Assembly: GCA_945897435.1 (NCBI GenBank)
Contig: CAMDFJ010000012.1
Span: 1-38,048 of the forward strand
DNA: 38,048 nucleotides
Reading direction: 5' to 3'
DNA from: Candidatus Kuenenia stuttgartensis
GTDB taxonomy: Bacteria > Planctomycetota > Planctomycetia > Pirellulales > UBA1268
The notes below the pieces were generated by a model that had not been told where the DNA came from, ran no database searches, and saw only the letters and a list, made by a program, of their open reading frames with translations. Positions within the stretch are counted from its first letter, which is position 1. Each line of letters opens with the position of its first letter. Below are positions 7,051 to 15,534 of the stretch, piece after piece. The translations under genes were made by a program, and so were the position numbers.

Positions 7051-7803
7051 CTAGGTCTGCCTCACGAGTTCCACGCCCTCGGCGTGGTCGAGATCGGCCG
7101 CATTCCCCTCGTCGGTGTCGATGTGGACCTCGAGTTTGCTCGTGGCATCGGCCCGCACGAGCAGGTCGCGAAGCACGAGGCCGCAGCTCCCCTTGATGAC
7201 GAGGCTCATCCGGTCGCCATCGCGGACGCCGAAGTGGGCCGCGTCGGCATGGTTCATGTGAACGTGCCGCTCGGCGCGGATCACGCCCTCGCCGAGCTCG
7301 ACGGCACCCGCCGGGCCGACGAGGACGCAGCCGGGGGTGCCGGCGATCTTGCCGCTGGCCCGAACCGGCAGGTCGATGCCGAGCGAGATGCCGTCTGTGA
7401 AGGCGAGTTCCACCTGGGAGGCCTTGCGGGTCGGCCCGAGCACCCGAACCGTGGGCAGCATCTTCCGCTTCGGCCCGACCACCATCACGGTCTCCTCGGC
7501 GGCGTAGAAGCCGTCCTGATAGAGATCCTTCATCGGGGTCAGCCTGCGGCCGGGGCCGAACAGCTTCTCGACGTGCTCGTCGGTAAGGTGGCAGTGGCGG
7601 GCCGAGATGCTGACGACCAGCTTGGGCTCGACGCCACGCAGAGATTCTCCGTTCCGTCCGGCGGCTGCCGCCTGCGACGGCGGGATGCCCCGGGAGCGGA
7701 GGACGATCTCGCGGACGATCCGCTCGACGCCGGAGCGGTCGAGGCCGGGTATCGCATGTCCGGGAATCGCAAACTGCGGAGAAGGAAGTGTGGCTGTGGT
7801 CAT
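7051..7803 (-). CDS. pduL: PduL-type phosphate acyltransferase (phosphotransacylase)
   Basis: 250-residue PduL enzyme, which exchanges CoA for phosphate on the acyl group made by the aldehyde dehydrogenase and so regenerates CoA within the shell. Likely zinc ligands are His70 and His72 in SARHCHLT and His180 and His182 in ERHVHM; another conserved His sits in [11 protein letters not shown] (226-236). Two PduL half-domains are present. An amphipathic helix at about residues 20-38 ([13 protein letters not shown]) precedes the enzyme domain and fits an encapsulation peptide. The ATG at 7803 was preferred: the earlier in-frame start at 7881 would overlap the regulator by 38 bases and add a Pro/His/Arg-rich segment unlike the family. 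The ribosome site is weak. Confidence 0.95.
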   Translation of the reverse strand: MTTATLPSPQFAIPGHAIPGLDRSGVERIVREIVLRSRGIPPSQAAAAGRNGESLRGVEPKLVVSISARHCHLTDEHVEKLFGPGRRLTPMKDLYQDGFYAAEETVMVVGPKRKMLPTVRVLGPTRKASQVELAFTDGISLGIDLPVRASGKIAGTPGCVLVGPAGAVELGEGVIRAERHVHMNHADAAHFGVRDGDRMSLVIKGSCGLVLRDLLVRADATSKLEVHIDTDEGNAADLDHAEGVELVRQT

Positions 7804-7843
7804 CTTTTCAACGGGCGATGGTTTCAAAGGGTCATGGGGCGAT

Positions 7844-8629
7844 TCATGAAACCGCTGCCGGGATGCTGGGTGTCTCGGCAATCACGAGGTCGGCGTCGGC
7901 CGAGCGGATCGTCTCCCGCCAATCCGCCGAGAGTCCGTCGTCGGAAACGAAAAGATCGATGGCATCGAGTGCCGAGACGAAGGTCAGGCTCTTGTGGCCA
8001 AACTTGGAACTGTCGGCCACGACGATCACCCGGCCGGCCGCCTTGAGCATCGCCTGCTCGGTCTCGGCGAGCAGCAGATGGGCGTTGAACAGCCCCTCGG
8101 CCGTGATCCCCGCTGCGGAGAGGACTGTCGTGGTGACATGCAGCCGGCCGAGCAGTTCGTTGGCATAGGGGCCGAGGCAGACACCGGTCCGCGGTGAGAC
8201 ATAGCCGCCGAGGAGCACGACATCGGTGCGGGCCGCCGACGCAAAAAGATTGGCGACGGGCAGGCTGTTGGTGACGATCTGCAGCGAGCGGCCGACGAGC
8301 AGGCGGGCGACTTCGTAGGTGGTCGTGCCACCGTCGAGGAGCACCGTTTCGCCGTCGTGGATCACCGCCGCGGCCCTGGCCGCAATGGCCCGCTTGGCCG
8401 CCCAGTTGGTCGGCTGCCGCTCGTCAAACTCCGGAAGCCTGGGGATGCCGCCGGAATAGAGGACTCCGCCGTGGGTTCGTCGGGCCGAGCCGTGCTCTTC
8501 GAGGGCGTCGAGATCCCGGCGGACCGTCGATTCAGAGACGCCCAGTTCCCGTACGAGTTCGTCGATCGCGGCAAAGCCGCGGATGCGGATCATGTCGAGG
8601 AGTCGGCTTCGCCGTTCGTGGTTTTGCAC
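7844..8629 (-). CDS. DeoR-family transcriptional regulator of the microcompartment operon
   Basis: 261-residue DeoR-family regulator. The N-terminal winged helix-turn-helix spans about residues 5-55 ([20 protein letters not shown], then [18 protein letters not shown] and the family motif RTHGG). The C-terminal effector domain has the sugar-phosphate-binding pattern: [27 protein letters not shown], and [11 protein letters not shown]. DeoR repressors usually sense phosphorylated sugars, which suits an operon fed by fuculose- or rhamnulose-phosphate. The start codon is GTG, with AAAGG about 10 bases before it. It is the first gene of the operon, 40 bases before pduL, so autoregulation is likely. 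A promoter and a perfect inverted repeat lie just upstream. Confidence 0.94.
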   Translation of the reverse strand: MQNHERRSRLLDMIRIRGFAAIDELVRELGVSESTVRRDLDALEEHGSARRTHGGVLYSGGIPRLPEFDERQPTNWAAKRAIAARAAAVIHDGETVLLDGGTTTYEVARLLVGRSLQIVTNSLPVANLFASAARTDVVLLGGYVSPRTGVCLGPYANELLGRLHVTTTVLSAAGITAEGLFNAHLLLAETEQAMLKAAGRVIVVADSSKFGHKSLTFVSALDAIDLFVSDDGLSADWRETIRSADADLVIAETPSIPAAVS

Positions 8630-8653
8630 GGAAGATTACCTTTTCCGAGCATC

Positions 8654-8681
8654 ATTATGCTTGCACGCTGACGGATGTCTA
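8654..8681 (-). promoter_or_regulatory. Predicted sigma70-type promoter of the microcompartment operon
   Basis: On the minus strand, TAGACA (8676-8681, 5/6 match to the -35 consensus) and CATAAT (8654-8659, 5/6 match to the -10) are separated by 16 bases. The predicted start of transcription is near 8647, about 18 bases before the GTG of the regulator. No other promoter of this quality was seen within the operon, so it could drive the whole operon. Confidence 0.6.
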
Positions 8682-8691
8682 TCTTAAACCG

Positions 8692-8711
8692 ATTGATACC
8701 AGTCCATCAAT
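8692..8711. promoter_or_regulatory. Candidate DeoR operator (perfect inverted repeat)
   Basis: ATTGAT and ATCAAT form a perfect 6-base inverted repeat with an 8-base centre, ending 11 bases upstream of the predicted -35 box. TGACGGA also occurs on the plus strand on both sides (near 8669 and 8722). The 8630-8879 intergenic stretch is more AT-rich than its surroundings and holds no gene. Binding by the DeoR-type regulator is inferred from position only. Confidence 0.45.
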
Positions 8712-8879
8712 GACTGAAATTGACGGAATCCTGGCGGTTTTTTACGCAAGTCCCTATACCGCATGGACTTTCGTTCAACCAAGTCGCTTGGATGAGTCTG
8801 GCGATCCGGTAAACTCTACCTCCTGTTTTCAGCCATGAATGCCTCATGATTGCGGCATAATTTCTCAGGCGAGCACTCC

Positions 8880-9389
8880 GTGACCGTTCTCCGTCACAGT
8901 CTTCAGATCACCGCCTATGCCGAAAATAGGGCCGATTCCAGTCAGATCTGCGTCCGTGCTCTGACACAATCCGACATTCCTGAGGCCATTGAAACGCTGG
9001 CCAGAGCCTGCCGCTCGGTCGGGGGCGGTTTGGCGAAGGGCTATTGTCCGGCGAATCCCAGTGCCGAGATCGTCTCGCGACGGGGCAGGCAGGTGCTTGC
9101 CTGGATGGCATTTGTGGCCGGCCAGGGGCTCAGGCAGCAGCCGGCCGGACTGGTAACGCTCGTGATCGCCGAGTCCCGCAACGGGAAGAGGCCGTCGGGC
9201 GGCGACGACCGCCGGTTTTCAATCGGTCTGTTGCTGGTCGATCCCAAGCATCGTCGCTCCGGAATCGGCACGATGCTCGCCTCGCAGGCCGTTGTCGAGG
9301 CTGGCAGGCAGGGGGCCGGGCAGGTGGAGGTCGAGACACGGGCAGACTGGCCTGCCGCGGCATTCTGGGAGGCGTTCCGCAACCGATAG
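8880..9389 (+). CDS. GNAT-family N-acetyltransferase
   Basis: About 169 residues from the GTG at 8880. The acetyl-CoA-binding motif A of GNAT enzymes is clear: GLLLVDPKHRRSGIGTMLAS, with the Arg/Gly-x-Gly pyrophosphate loop, in the C-terminal half. A Rossmann-like secondary structure and an N-terminal segment VRALTQSDIPEAIETL also fit the family. The acceptor substrate cannot be told. The frame extends upstream to a TTG at 8850; neither start has a strong ribosome site, and the GTG with AGGCGAG before it is slightly favoured. It is divergent from the microcompartment operon and shares its upstream region, but no functional link is evident. The protein ends early after motif B, shorter than many GNATs. 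Confidence 0.8.
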   Translation: MTVLRHSLQITAYAENRADSSQICVRALTQSDIPEAIETLARACRSVGGGLAKGYCPANPSAEIVSRRGRQVLAWMAFVAGQGLRQQPAGLVTLVIAESRNGKRPSGGDDRRFSIGLLLVDPKHRRSGIGTMLASQAVVEAGRQGAGQVEVETRADWPAAAFWEAFRNR

Positions 9390-9479
9390 GTGGAGGCCGA
9401 TCCTGAGCCCAAGCCGGCATGGGCAAGGCGGCGGGGTTCGGCTACGGTATTTGAGTCACTGTTCCTCGGAGGATTCATC

Positions 9480-10469
9480 ATGCTTCGGTTGCTCGCGACG
9501 TTTGCCCTGCTGCTTTCGATGACGGTCGAATCCCTCGCCCAGCCGCCGGCCCCGGCCAAGAAGCCGGTGGTCTTCGCGGCCTATGCCACTCCGCTGGAGG
9601 AGCCCTGGAACATGGTGATCCATGGGGCGCTCCAGCATGAGGAGAAACTGGGCCGAATCAGCTACTCCTGGCAGGACAACCTCGGCAGCCCGGATGCCAT
9701 GACATCGGGGCTTCAGGCGGGACTGGGCCGCCGTCCCGATCTTGTCTTCGCCGACGGGGCCGACTCGCTCGACGCCATCAAGGCCGTGGCGGCGTCCAAT
9801 CCCGGAATCGCATTCGTCGTCGGAACATCCGCAGGGCCGGTGCCGCCGAATCTCTCGGTCTTCGACAGCAACCTTTCGGAGCCTGCCTATCTCTGCGGCG
9901 TCATCGCTGGAAAACTGACCAAGACCGGGATCGTGGGGGTGGTGGCCGGCCGGAGCGACACCCAGGTGCATCGGGCGATCAACGCCTACATCCGGGGTGT
10001 CAAAGACACGAATTCCGCCGCCAAGGTGAAGGTGACGTTCATCGAATCATGGTATGACCCGCCCAAGGCGAAGCAGGCGGCGCTGGCCCAGATCGAGGCC
10101 GGGGCAGACCTCATCTGGGCGGAACGGGAGGGCGCGATCGCCGCCGCCCGGGAGAAGGGAGTGCTCGCCTTCGGCAATCTCGTCGATCAGACTGGCGAGG
10201 GCCCCGATGCGGTGATCACCGGACCGGTCTGGAGCATGGTGCCACTCGTCGATCATGCCGTCAGCATGGCGGCCGCGGGGATGATCTCCGGCGAGAGCTA
10301 CCTCGATTTCTCGTCGCTGGCCCGTGGCGGAGCCGTTTTGGCACCCTGGCACGGCTGGAGCGAAAAACTCCCTCCCGACCTGCTCGAACTGATCCGGGAC
10401 AAGCAGCACGACATCAAGATCGGCGAGCTCGTGATCAACCCGACCGCCGACCGGCCTGTGAGCGAGTGA
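9480..10469 (+). CDS. BMP family (PnrA/Med-like) periplasmic substrate-binding protein
   Basis: 329-residue secreted binding protein of the basic membrane protein family, whose characterised members bind purine nucleosides or related ligands for ABC import. A Sec signal peptide is clear (MLRLLATFALLLSMTVESLA, cut near Ala-Gln); there is no lipobox Cys. Family blocks include PWNMVIHGAL, PDLVFADGAD, FVVGTSAGP, EPAYLCGVIAGKLTKTGIVGVVAG and DLIWAEREGAIAAAREKG. GGAGG sits 7 bases before the ATG at 9480, which decides against the longer open frame from 9390. No ABC permease or ATPase gene adjoins it, so its transporter is elsewhere or it acts as a sensor. Confidence 0.88.
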   Translation: MLRLLATFALLLSMTVESLAQPPAPAKKPVVFAAYATPLEEPWNMVIHGALQHEEKLGRISYSWQDNLGSPDAMTSGLQAGLGRRPDLVFADGADSLDAIKAVAASNPGIAFVVGTSAGPVPPNLSVFDSNLSEPAYLCGVIAGKLTKTGIVGVVAGRSDTQVHRAINAYIRGVKDTNSAAKVKVTFIESWYDPPKAKQAALAQIEAGADLIWAEREGAIAAAREKGVLAFGNLVDQTGEGPDAVITGPVWSMVPLVDHAVSMAAAGMISGESYLDFSSLARGGAVLAPWHGWSEKLPPDLLELIRDKQHDIKIGELVINPTADRPVSE

Positions 10470-10514
10470 GCCACCTCGACGGGATCGAATCGTCGTCCTG
10501 ATGCGGGAGAGGTG

Positions 10515-11081
10515 TCAGGCGGAACCAAGGCCTTCCATCCGCCGCCAGGCGCTCATCTGTCCGAGATGCATCATCATGTGGCCACCGCAGTAGAAGCCCT
10601 GGGCCGAGCCGATCGTGGGAAACAATTCCTTCATCTTGCCCTCGGCAGGGTTGGGCTGATCGAAGACGTCGTCGTGCGTGCTGCGGAGCGCTCCGGTCAC
10701 CATTCGATAGCCCTCGGTGAAGAAGGCCACGACCTCGTCCTTGGGGGGATAGAGATCTCCGTCTGAATCGTCGATGCATCTGGCATCCTTGGAAAAGACC
10801 CGCTCGAAGTCATCCGGCACGCCGGGAGAAGGATGGCCGATCAGCCGGAGGATCCTCGGGGCGTAGAGGCTCAGATGCCCGTAGATGAAGGCGGGGTGGT
10901 TTGATTCGACGATCTGGCCGCCGACCACGGCAAACCTTCCGAAGCGGGGCTCGGGCACGTTGACCAGCAGTCGCTCCGCGTAACCGAGCGAGAGCTGCAA
11001 CGAGTCGGCGATCACGTTTCCAAGCGAGCGGTGGGGGTGGGGCGTCCCGTTCGAACCGTTCATGCTGTGGATGCCGGTCAT
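10515..11081 (-). CDS. DinB-like (four-helix) protein
   Basis: 188-residue protein resembling the DinB/YfiT superfamily of four-helix metal-binding proteins, some of which are bacillithiol or mycothiol S-transferases. Candidate metal ligands are His residues in NHPAFIYGHLSLY (middle) and in GGHMMMHLGQMSAWRR (C-terminus), the latter a typical DinB end. AAAGGA lies 6 bases before the ATG at 11081. It follows purN by 49 bases on the same strand and may be co-transcribed with it. No enzyme activity can be assigned. It ends in a convergent arrangement with the BMP gene. Confidence 0.75.
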   Translation of the reverse strand: MTGIHSMNGSNGTPHPHRSLGNVIADSLQLSLGYAERLLVNVPEPRFGRFAVVGGQIVESNHPAFIYGHLSLYAPRILRLIGHPSPGVPDDFERVFSKDARCIDDSDGDLYPPKDEVVAFFTEGYRMVTGALRSTHDDVFDQPNPAEGKMKELFPTIGSAQGFYCGGHMMMHLGQMSAWRRMEGLGSA

Positions 11082-11130
11082 GGCTGTCCTTTCGGAGCGG
11101 GGTGTCGGAAGGATGCGGTGGAGATCTGGG

Positions 11131-11721
11131 TCAGGAAAGGAAGCCGGATGCGATCAGGCGGACTGCCTCGGGAAGGGCCTGGCATTCAGCTGCAAACACC
11201 CGGGTGGCGAGCGACTCGGGAGAGTCGTCCCGCAGCACGGGCACCGTCCTCTGGAGCAGAATCCGCCCATGATCATACTCGTTGTCGACCAGATGCACCG
11301 TGCAGCCGGAAACGGTGCAGCCACGGTCGAGCACCGCCCGGTGGACGTGCATCCCGTGAAACCCCTTGCCGCCGAAGGCCGGCAGCAGGGCAGGATGGAT
11401 GTTGATCACTCGGCCGCTGAAGTCGGACGGAATCTCGATCAGCTGGAGAAAACCGGCCATCACGACGAGATCGGCCTCGACCGCCCGACAGGCATTGAAG
11501 ATCGCGTTGCTCCAGGAGGCGATCGCTGCGGTTCCCCGCGGGAGCACATGGAGCGGGATCCCGGCCCGGCGGGCGACATCGACGCCGCGAACATTTCCTC
11601 GGCTCGAGACCACGATCTCGACGGTCGCATCGAGCCTGCCCGCGGCGATCCATTCGACCAGGTTTTCGAGCGTCCGGCCCGAGCCCGAAAGGAGCACGGC
11701 GAGACGGAGTGGCGACGGCAT
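11131..11721 (-). CDS. purN: Phosphoribosylglycinamide formyltransferase
   Basis: 196-residue PurN, which transfers a formyl group from 10-formyltetrahydrofolate to glycinamide ribonucleotide in purine synthesis. Family motifs are complete: LLSGSGRTLENLV at the N-terminus, MAGFLQLI, the catalytic INIHPALLPAFGGKG (Asn and His), GCTVHLVD with the downstream Asp in DNEYDHGRILLQ, and VPVLRDDSPESLATRV. Length is typical. Downstream is the DinB-like gene; upstream are two copies of a palindromic repeat and isoleucyl-tRNA synthetase on the same strand. Confidence 0.95.
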   Translation of the reverse strand: MPSPLRLAVLLSGSGRTLENLVEWIAAGRLDATVEIVVSSRGNVRGVDVARRAGIPLHVLPRGTAAIASWSNAIFNACRAVEADLVVMAGFLQLIEIPSDFSGRVINIHPALLPAFGGKGFHGMHVHRAVLDRGCTVSGCTVHLVDNEYDHGRILLQRTVPVLRDDSPESLATRVFAAECQALPEAVRLIASGFLS

Positions 11722-11742
11722 GATCTGAAGCGGGAGTGCCCC

Positions 11743-11805
11743 GTCCGAAGTGGGACAGGCTTCAGCCTGTCGTCTTGTCCGAAGTGGGACAGGCTTCAGC
11801 CTGTC
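11743..11805. repeat. Tandem pair of palindromic extragenic repeats
   Basis: Two identical 29-base units at 11743-11771 and 11777-11805, 5 bases apart, between ileS and purN. Each ends with the perfect hairpin GACAGGCTTCAGCCTGTC (7-base stem, TTCA loop). A third copy, differing at one position of the unit, lies at 23442-23470. The placement is extragenic and REP-like. It may act as a hairpin in the ileS-purN transcript, but no U-tract follows on the minus strand. Confidence 0.85.
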
Positions 11806-11832
11806 ACGAAAACACTCGCCCTTTCCCCCAGC

Positions 11833-14800
11833 CTACTTCCTCAGATGAATCCGCAGCGGATGTCCTTCGATATCGAGGGCCTCGATCGCGCCGCCGGCAA
11901 TCGGGCCGAAGGTCACGCTCGTGGCCAGGGTCTCCCCGGCCAGCGAGTCGAGGTGTGTCTCGAGCGCGGCCCGGAGCAGCGCTGAGTCGGTCTCGAATCC
12001 AAGCTCGATCCGATCTGTGAATTCGAGGTCGAGCGCCTTCCGCTGCGTCTGGACGGCATGGACCACCTCGCGGACGAGGCCCTCGGCAATCAGTTCCGGG
12101 GTCAGTTCCTTCGCGATCACGACGACCGCCCGCGGGCCCTCCGCCGCCGCCCAGCCCGGCTTTGCGGTCGTCCGCACGAGCACGTCCTCGTTCTCGACGA
12201 CGGCGATGCCGCCGCCCGCGAGGGGCACCTCGGCGCGGCCCGCTGTCGCAAGCGCATGGAGAAGAGCCGTCGCATCCATCCTGGCGAGCGCGTCGCGGGC
12301 CCTGGGCAGATCCTTGCCGAGTTTTGGGCCGAGCTTCTTGAGGTCCGGGAGAACAGCCCGGGTGATGTAGCGGTCGGGCTCGCCGCAGACCTCGAACTGC
12401 TTGACGTTGAGTTCGTCGCAGACGAGATCGGCGTGGGCCTCGAGCCAGGCGGCGTCATCCGCCCGCGGGTCGGCGAGGATCACTTCCACCTTCGAGAGCG
12501 GCTGGCGAACCTTGAGCTTCTCCGCGGACCTGGCCGCCCGGCCGAGCGAGGCCACGTCTCGCACCACGGCCATTCGCCTGACGAGGTCCCGATCGACGAG
12601 CGCCACGTTCCCGCTGGGATAGTCGGTGAGGTGAACGCTCTCCGGGGCCCGGCCGGAAAAGGCCGCCCCGGCCAGATTCCGCCAGATCGCCTCGCTGGTG
12701 AAGGGCACGAACGGGGCGGCCAGCCTGGCGATCGTGAGCAGCGTCTCGTAGAGCGTCCAGTAGGCATCGAGCTTTTCGGCGTTGGTTTCGGGGCCGCCGT
12801 CGGCCCGTCCGGAGGCCCAGAAGCGATCACGGCTCCGGCGGACGAACCAGTTGCTGACCGCATCGACGAGGGTGGAGAGCTGCTGGGCTGCACCGAAGTG
12901 ATCGTAGGCATCCATCTTCGACGTCATTGCGGACGCGACGGCGTTCAGCTCGGAGAGCATCCAGCGGTCGAGTTCACCGCGATCCTCGACCGCCCGCCAG
13001 CCCCGGGCCAAGGCCAGATCGGCATGGTCGAGCATGCCTGGCTCGGCGAGCAGGGAACCGGGATCGAAGCCGTCGATCCGGGCGTAGATCACGAAGAATG
13101 AGTAGACGTTCCAGAGCCGGAGCAGAAACTCAGGAACGCTCTCCTTGATGGCACGCTCGCTGTAGCGGATGCTCGTCCATGGAGCCTGCCCGGCAAGGAA
13201 GAACCAGCGCAGGGCGTCGGCCCCGTACCTGTCGAAGATCTCTGCCGGCTCGCGGTAGTTCCGCTTGCTCTTGCTCATCTTCTGGCCGTCCTCGCCGAGC
13301 ATGTGGCCGAGAACGATGCAGGTTTTGAAGGGGTGCGGATAGGGACGGCCAGCCGATCCGAAGAGCAGCGTGCTGATCGCAAGCTGGCTGTAGAACCAGC
13401 CGCGGGTCTGGTCGATCGCCTCGGAGATGAAGTCGGCCGGAAACTGTGCCTCGAAATCGGCCGCGCCCGAGTGCGGCCAGCCCCACTGGGCGAACGGCAT
13501 CGCCCCGGAGTCGAACCAGCAGTCGATCACCTCGGTCACCCGCCGCATCCGGGCCCCGGGAGCGAACGGCGAGTCGTAGGTGACAGCATCGATGTAGGGC
13601 TTGTGCACCTTGAGGTCATCGGAGAGACCGGGATTGCTCGCCTTGGCCCTGGCAAACCGGTCGGTTCCCTGCACGCCCGGCTTGGCGAGAAGATCGGCGT
13701 ACGACCGCACCGCCTCGGCCCTCCCGCTCTGCTCGCAGACCCAGATCGGCAGCGGCGTGCCCCAGTAGCGCTCTCGGGACAGCGCCCAGTCGACGTTGGT
13801 CTCGAGGAAGTTGCCGAACCGGCCCTCCTTGATGTGCTCGGGCAGCCAGTCGATCCGGGCATTGTTGGCGAGCATCTCCTCGCGGAACTGGCTCGTGCGG
13901 ATGAACCAGCTCTGCCGCGGGTACTGGATCAGCGGATCGCTGTCGGCCCGCCAGCAGAACGGATAATCGTGGACGTACTGCTCCTGATGGACGAGCAGGC
14001 CGCGGGAGCGAAGATCGCGGCTGATGTCGCGGTCGCAGTCCTTCACGAACCGGCCGCTGCCCATGCCGAAGATGTCGGTGAAACTGCCATCGGGGGCGAC
14101 GGCGTTGATCAGCGAAGGACCCTCTCCGGGGGCGAACCGGGCCTGCTCGGCGACGAGCACGGTGTAGTCGACCTCACCGAAGGCCGGCGCGATGTGAACG
14201 ATGCCGGTGCCGGAATCGGTGGTCACGAAATCGGCCGCCACGACCCGCCAGGCGACCGGCTCTGGCCTGCCCGAGGCGAGCAAAGCCGTGGCGGGAGGCC
14301 CGGCCGGGCGGAAGGTGTCGAAAGGCGGCAGGTAGGAGCGGCCGACAAGCTCTGAGCCGGGCAACCGCTCGACGATCTCGAATTCCTTTTTCAGCTTCTC
14401 GGCGAGTCCGGCGGCGAGCGGTTCTGCGACGACATAGTCGGTCGCGTCGGCGGCCCCAACCTCGCGGACGACGACATAGGTGAGGTCTGCCTTGACGGCC
14501 GCGAACTGGTTCGAGGGGAGCGTCCAGGGGGTCGTCGTCCAGGCGACGAGGCTGCGGCTCGTCGGCCTGCCCTGGTCGTCGAGCAGCGGAAACGCCACGT
14601 AGACGCTCGGGTCGGCGACCTCCTTGTAGCCCTGGCCGACCTCGCCGCTGGAGAGGGCCGTGCCCCCCTGGGCCCACCACCAGACGATCTTGTGCCCCTG
14701 GTAGAGCAGCCCCTTGTCGAAGAGTTCGGCCAGCGCCCACCAGACGCTCTCGACGTACGACTGGTGGTAGGTGACGTAGGCCTCGGAGAGATCGATCCAG

Positions 14801-15219
14801 AAGCCGATCCTCTCGGTGAGCGTCTCCCACTCCTTCATGTACCGCCAGACGCTCTCCTGGCACCTGTGGATGAAGGGCTCGATGCCGTAGGCCTCGATCT
14901 CGGCCTTGGAATGGATGCCAAGTTCCTTGCAGACCTCGACCTCGACGGGCAGGCCATGGGTGTCCCAGCCGGCCTTGCGCTCGCAATATTGGCCCCGCAT
15001 CGTGCGGTAGCGGGGATAGAGATCCTTGATCGTTCGGGTCAGACAGTGGCCGGGATGGGGGAGCCCATTGGCGGTCGGCGGGCCCTCGAAAAACACGAAA
15101 CGCTTCGCCCCGCGGCGGCGGTCGAGCGACTTTTGATAGATCCCTTGCTCCCTCCACCAGGCGGCGATCGAGGCCTCGAGGGAAGGGAAATCGGGCTGGC
15201 CGCGAACGGGTTCGAACAT
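11833..15219 (-). CDS. ileS: Isoleucyl-tRNA synthetase
   Basis: 1128-residue class I aminoacyl-tRNA synthetase that charges tRNA-Ile. The HIGH signature is HPGH at residues 55-58 within GPPTANGLPHPGH, and KMSKS lies at 647-651. The editing domain is visible with WTTTPWTLPSNQFAAV and the block GTGIVHIAPAFGEVDY. The anticodon-binding domain contains NWFVRRSRDRFW. The C-terminus has no obvious zinc-finger cysteines. Length and pattern fit the longer, eukaryote-like type of IleS rather than the E. coli type. The frame stays open far upstream, but MFEPVRGQPDFPSLE is the family N-terminus, so 15219 was chosen. The ribosome site is weak. Upstream is a divergent promoter region shared with the LpoB-like gene. 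Confidence 0.96.
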   Translation of the reverse strand: MFEPVRGQPDFPSLEASIAAWWREQGIYQKSLDRRRGAKRFVFFEGPPTANGLPHPGHCLTRTIKDLYPRYRTMRGQYCERKAGWDTHGLPVEVEVCKELGIHSKAEIEAYGIEPFIHRCQESVWRYMKEWETLTERIGFWIDLSEAYVTYHQSYVESVWWALAELFDKGLLYQGHKIVWWWAQGGTALSSGEVGQGYKEVADPSVYVAFPLLDDQGRPTSRSLVAWTTTPWTLPSNQFAAVKADLTYVVVREVGAADATDYVVAEPLAAGLAEKLKKEFEIVERLPGSELVGRSYLPPFDTFRPAGPPATALLASGRPEPVAWRVVAADFVTTDSGTGIVHIAPAFGEVDYTVLVAEQARFAPGEGPSLINAVAPDGSFTDIFGMGSGRFVKDCDRDISRDLRSRGLLVHQEQYVHDYPFCWRADSDPLIQYPRQSWFIRTSQFREEMLANNARIDWLPEHIKEGRFGNFLETNVDWALSRERYWGTPLPIWVCEQSGRAEAVRSYADLLAKPGVQGTDRFARAKASNPGLSDDLKVHKPYIDAVTYDSPFAPGARMRRVTEVIDCWFDSGAMPFAQWGWPHSGAADFEAQFPADFISEAIDQTRGWFYSQLAISTLLFGSAGRPYPHPFKTCIVLGHMLGEDGQKMSKSKRNYREPAEIFDRYGADALRWFFLAGQAPWTSIRYSERAIKESVPEFLLRLWNVYSFFVIYARIDGFDPGSLLAEPGMLDHADLALARGWRAVEDRGELDRWMLSELNAVASAMTSKMDAYDHFGAAQQLSTLVDAVSNWFVRRSRDRFWASGRADGGPETNAEKLDAYWTLYETLLTIARLAAPFVPFTSEAIWRNLAGAAFSGRAPESVHLTDYPSGNVALVDRDLVRRMAVVRDVASLGRAARSAEKLKVRQPLSKVEVILADPRADDAAWLEAHADLVCDELNVKQFEVCGEPDRYITRAVLPDLKKLGPKLGKDLPRARDALARMDATALLHALATAGRAEVPLAGGGIAVVENEDVLVRTTAKPGWAAAEGPRAVVVIAKELTPELIAEGLVREVVHAVQTQRKALDLEFTDRIELGFETDSALLRAALETHLDSLAGETLATSVTFGPIAGGAIEALDIEGHPLRIHLRK

Positions 15220-15534
15220 TGGCAGTGGCGGTCGATCCGAGGGATTGGGAACGGGAATCGTACCGCGACGACCTCTGCCGCCACAGGGGGCGGTCGGCCC
15301 TGCGGGCGGCAGGTCGATCCGCTCGTCGACATGGCGATCGCCCTCGACGGTCCGCCCGCGATCAGGGCTGGGTCCGCCAGACACGCCAGCCACGGCCCGG
15401 CGGGGCAGATTTCTCCGGCTGAGGATCGTGGTGGCGATGAAAAAGATGCTGTTTTCCAGCGGTCCTTTGCTCTCGTCGGCCACCACACGGCGTGGTAGTG
15501 TCGGCTGGCGTTTCGCCAACGAGGGAGCCTTGCC
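15220..15534. other. Divergent intergenic region between ileS and the LpoB-like gene
   Basis: 315 bases without a convincing gene. Several frames are open by GC bias, but none has family features. An ACCAC/GTGGT inverted repeat with a 5-base centre lies at 15483-15497, about 40 bases before the LpoB-like start. No convincing promoter pair or T-box-like leader was recognised. Confidence 0.5.

Noticed and set aside
10470-10514. Terminator between the convergent BMP and DinB-like genes
   Set aside because: No stable stem followed by a T-run on either strand could be found.
11743-11805. Repeat pair as a CRISPR array
   Set aside because: Only two units, 5 bases apart, each palindromic; no spacers of usual length and no cas genes.
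11833-15219. Mupirocin hyper-resistance type IleS
   Set aside because: The signature is HPGH, a normal HxGH motif, not the swapped form I know from hyper-resistant enzymes; resistance cannot be judged from this alone.
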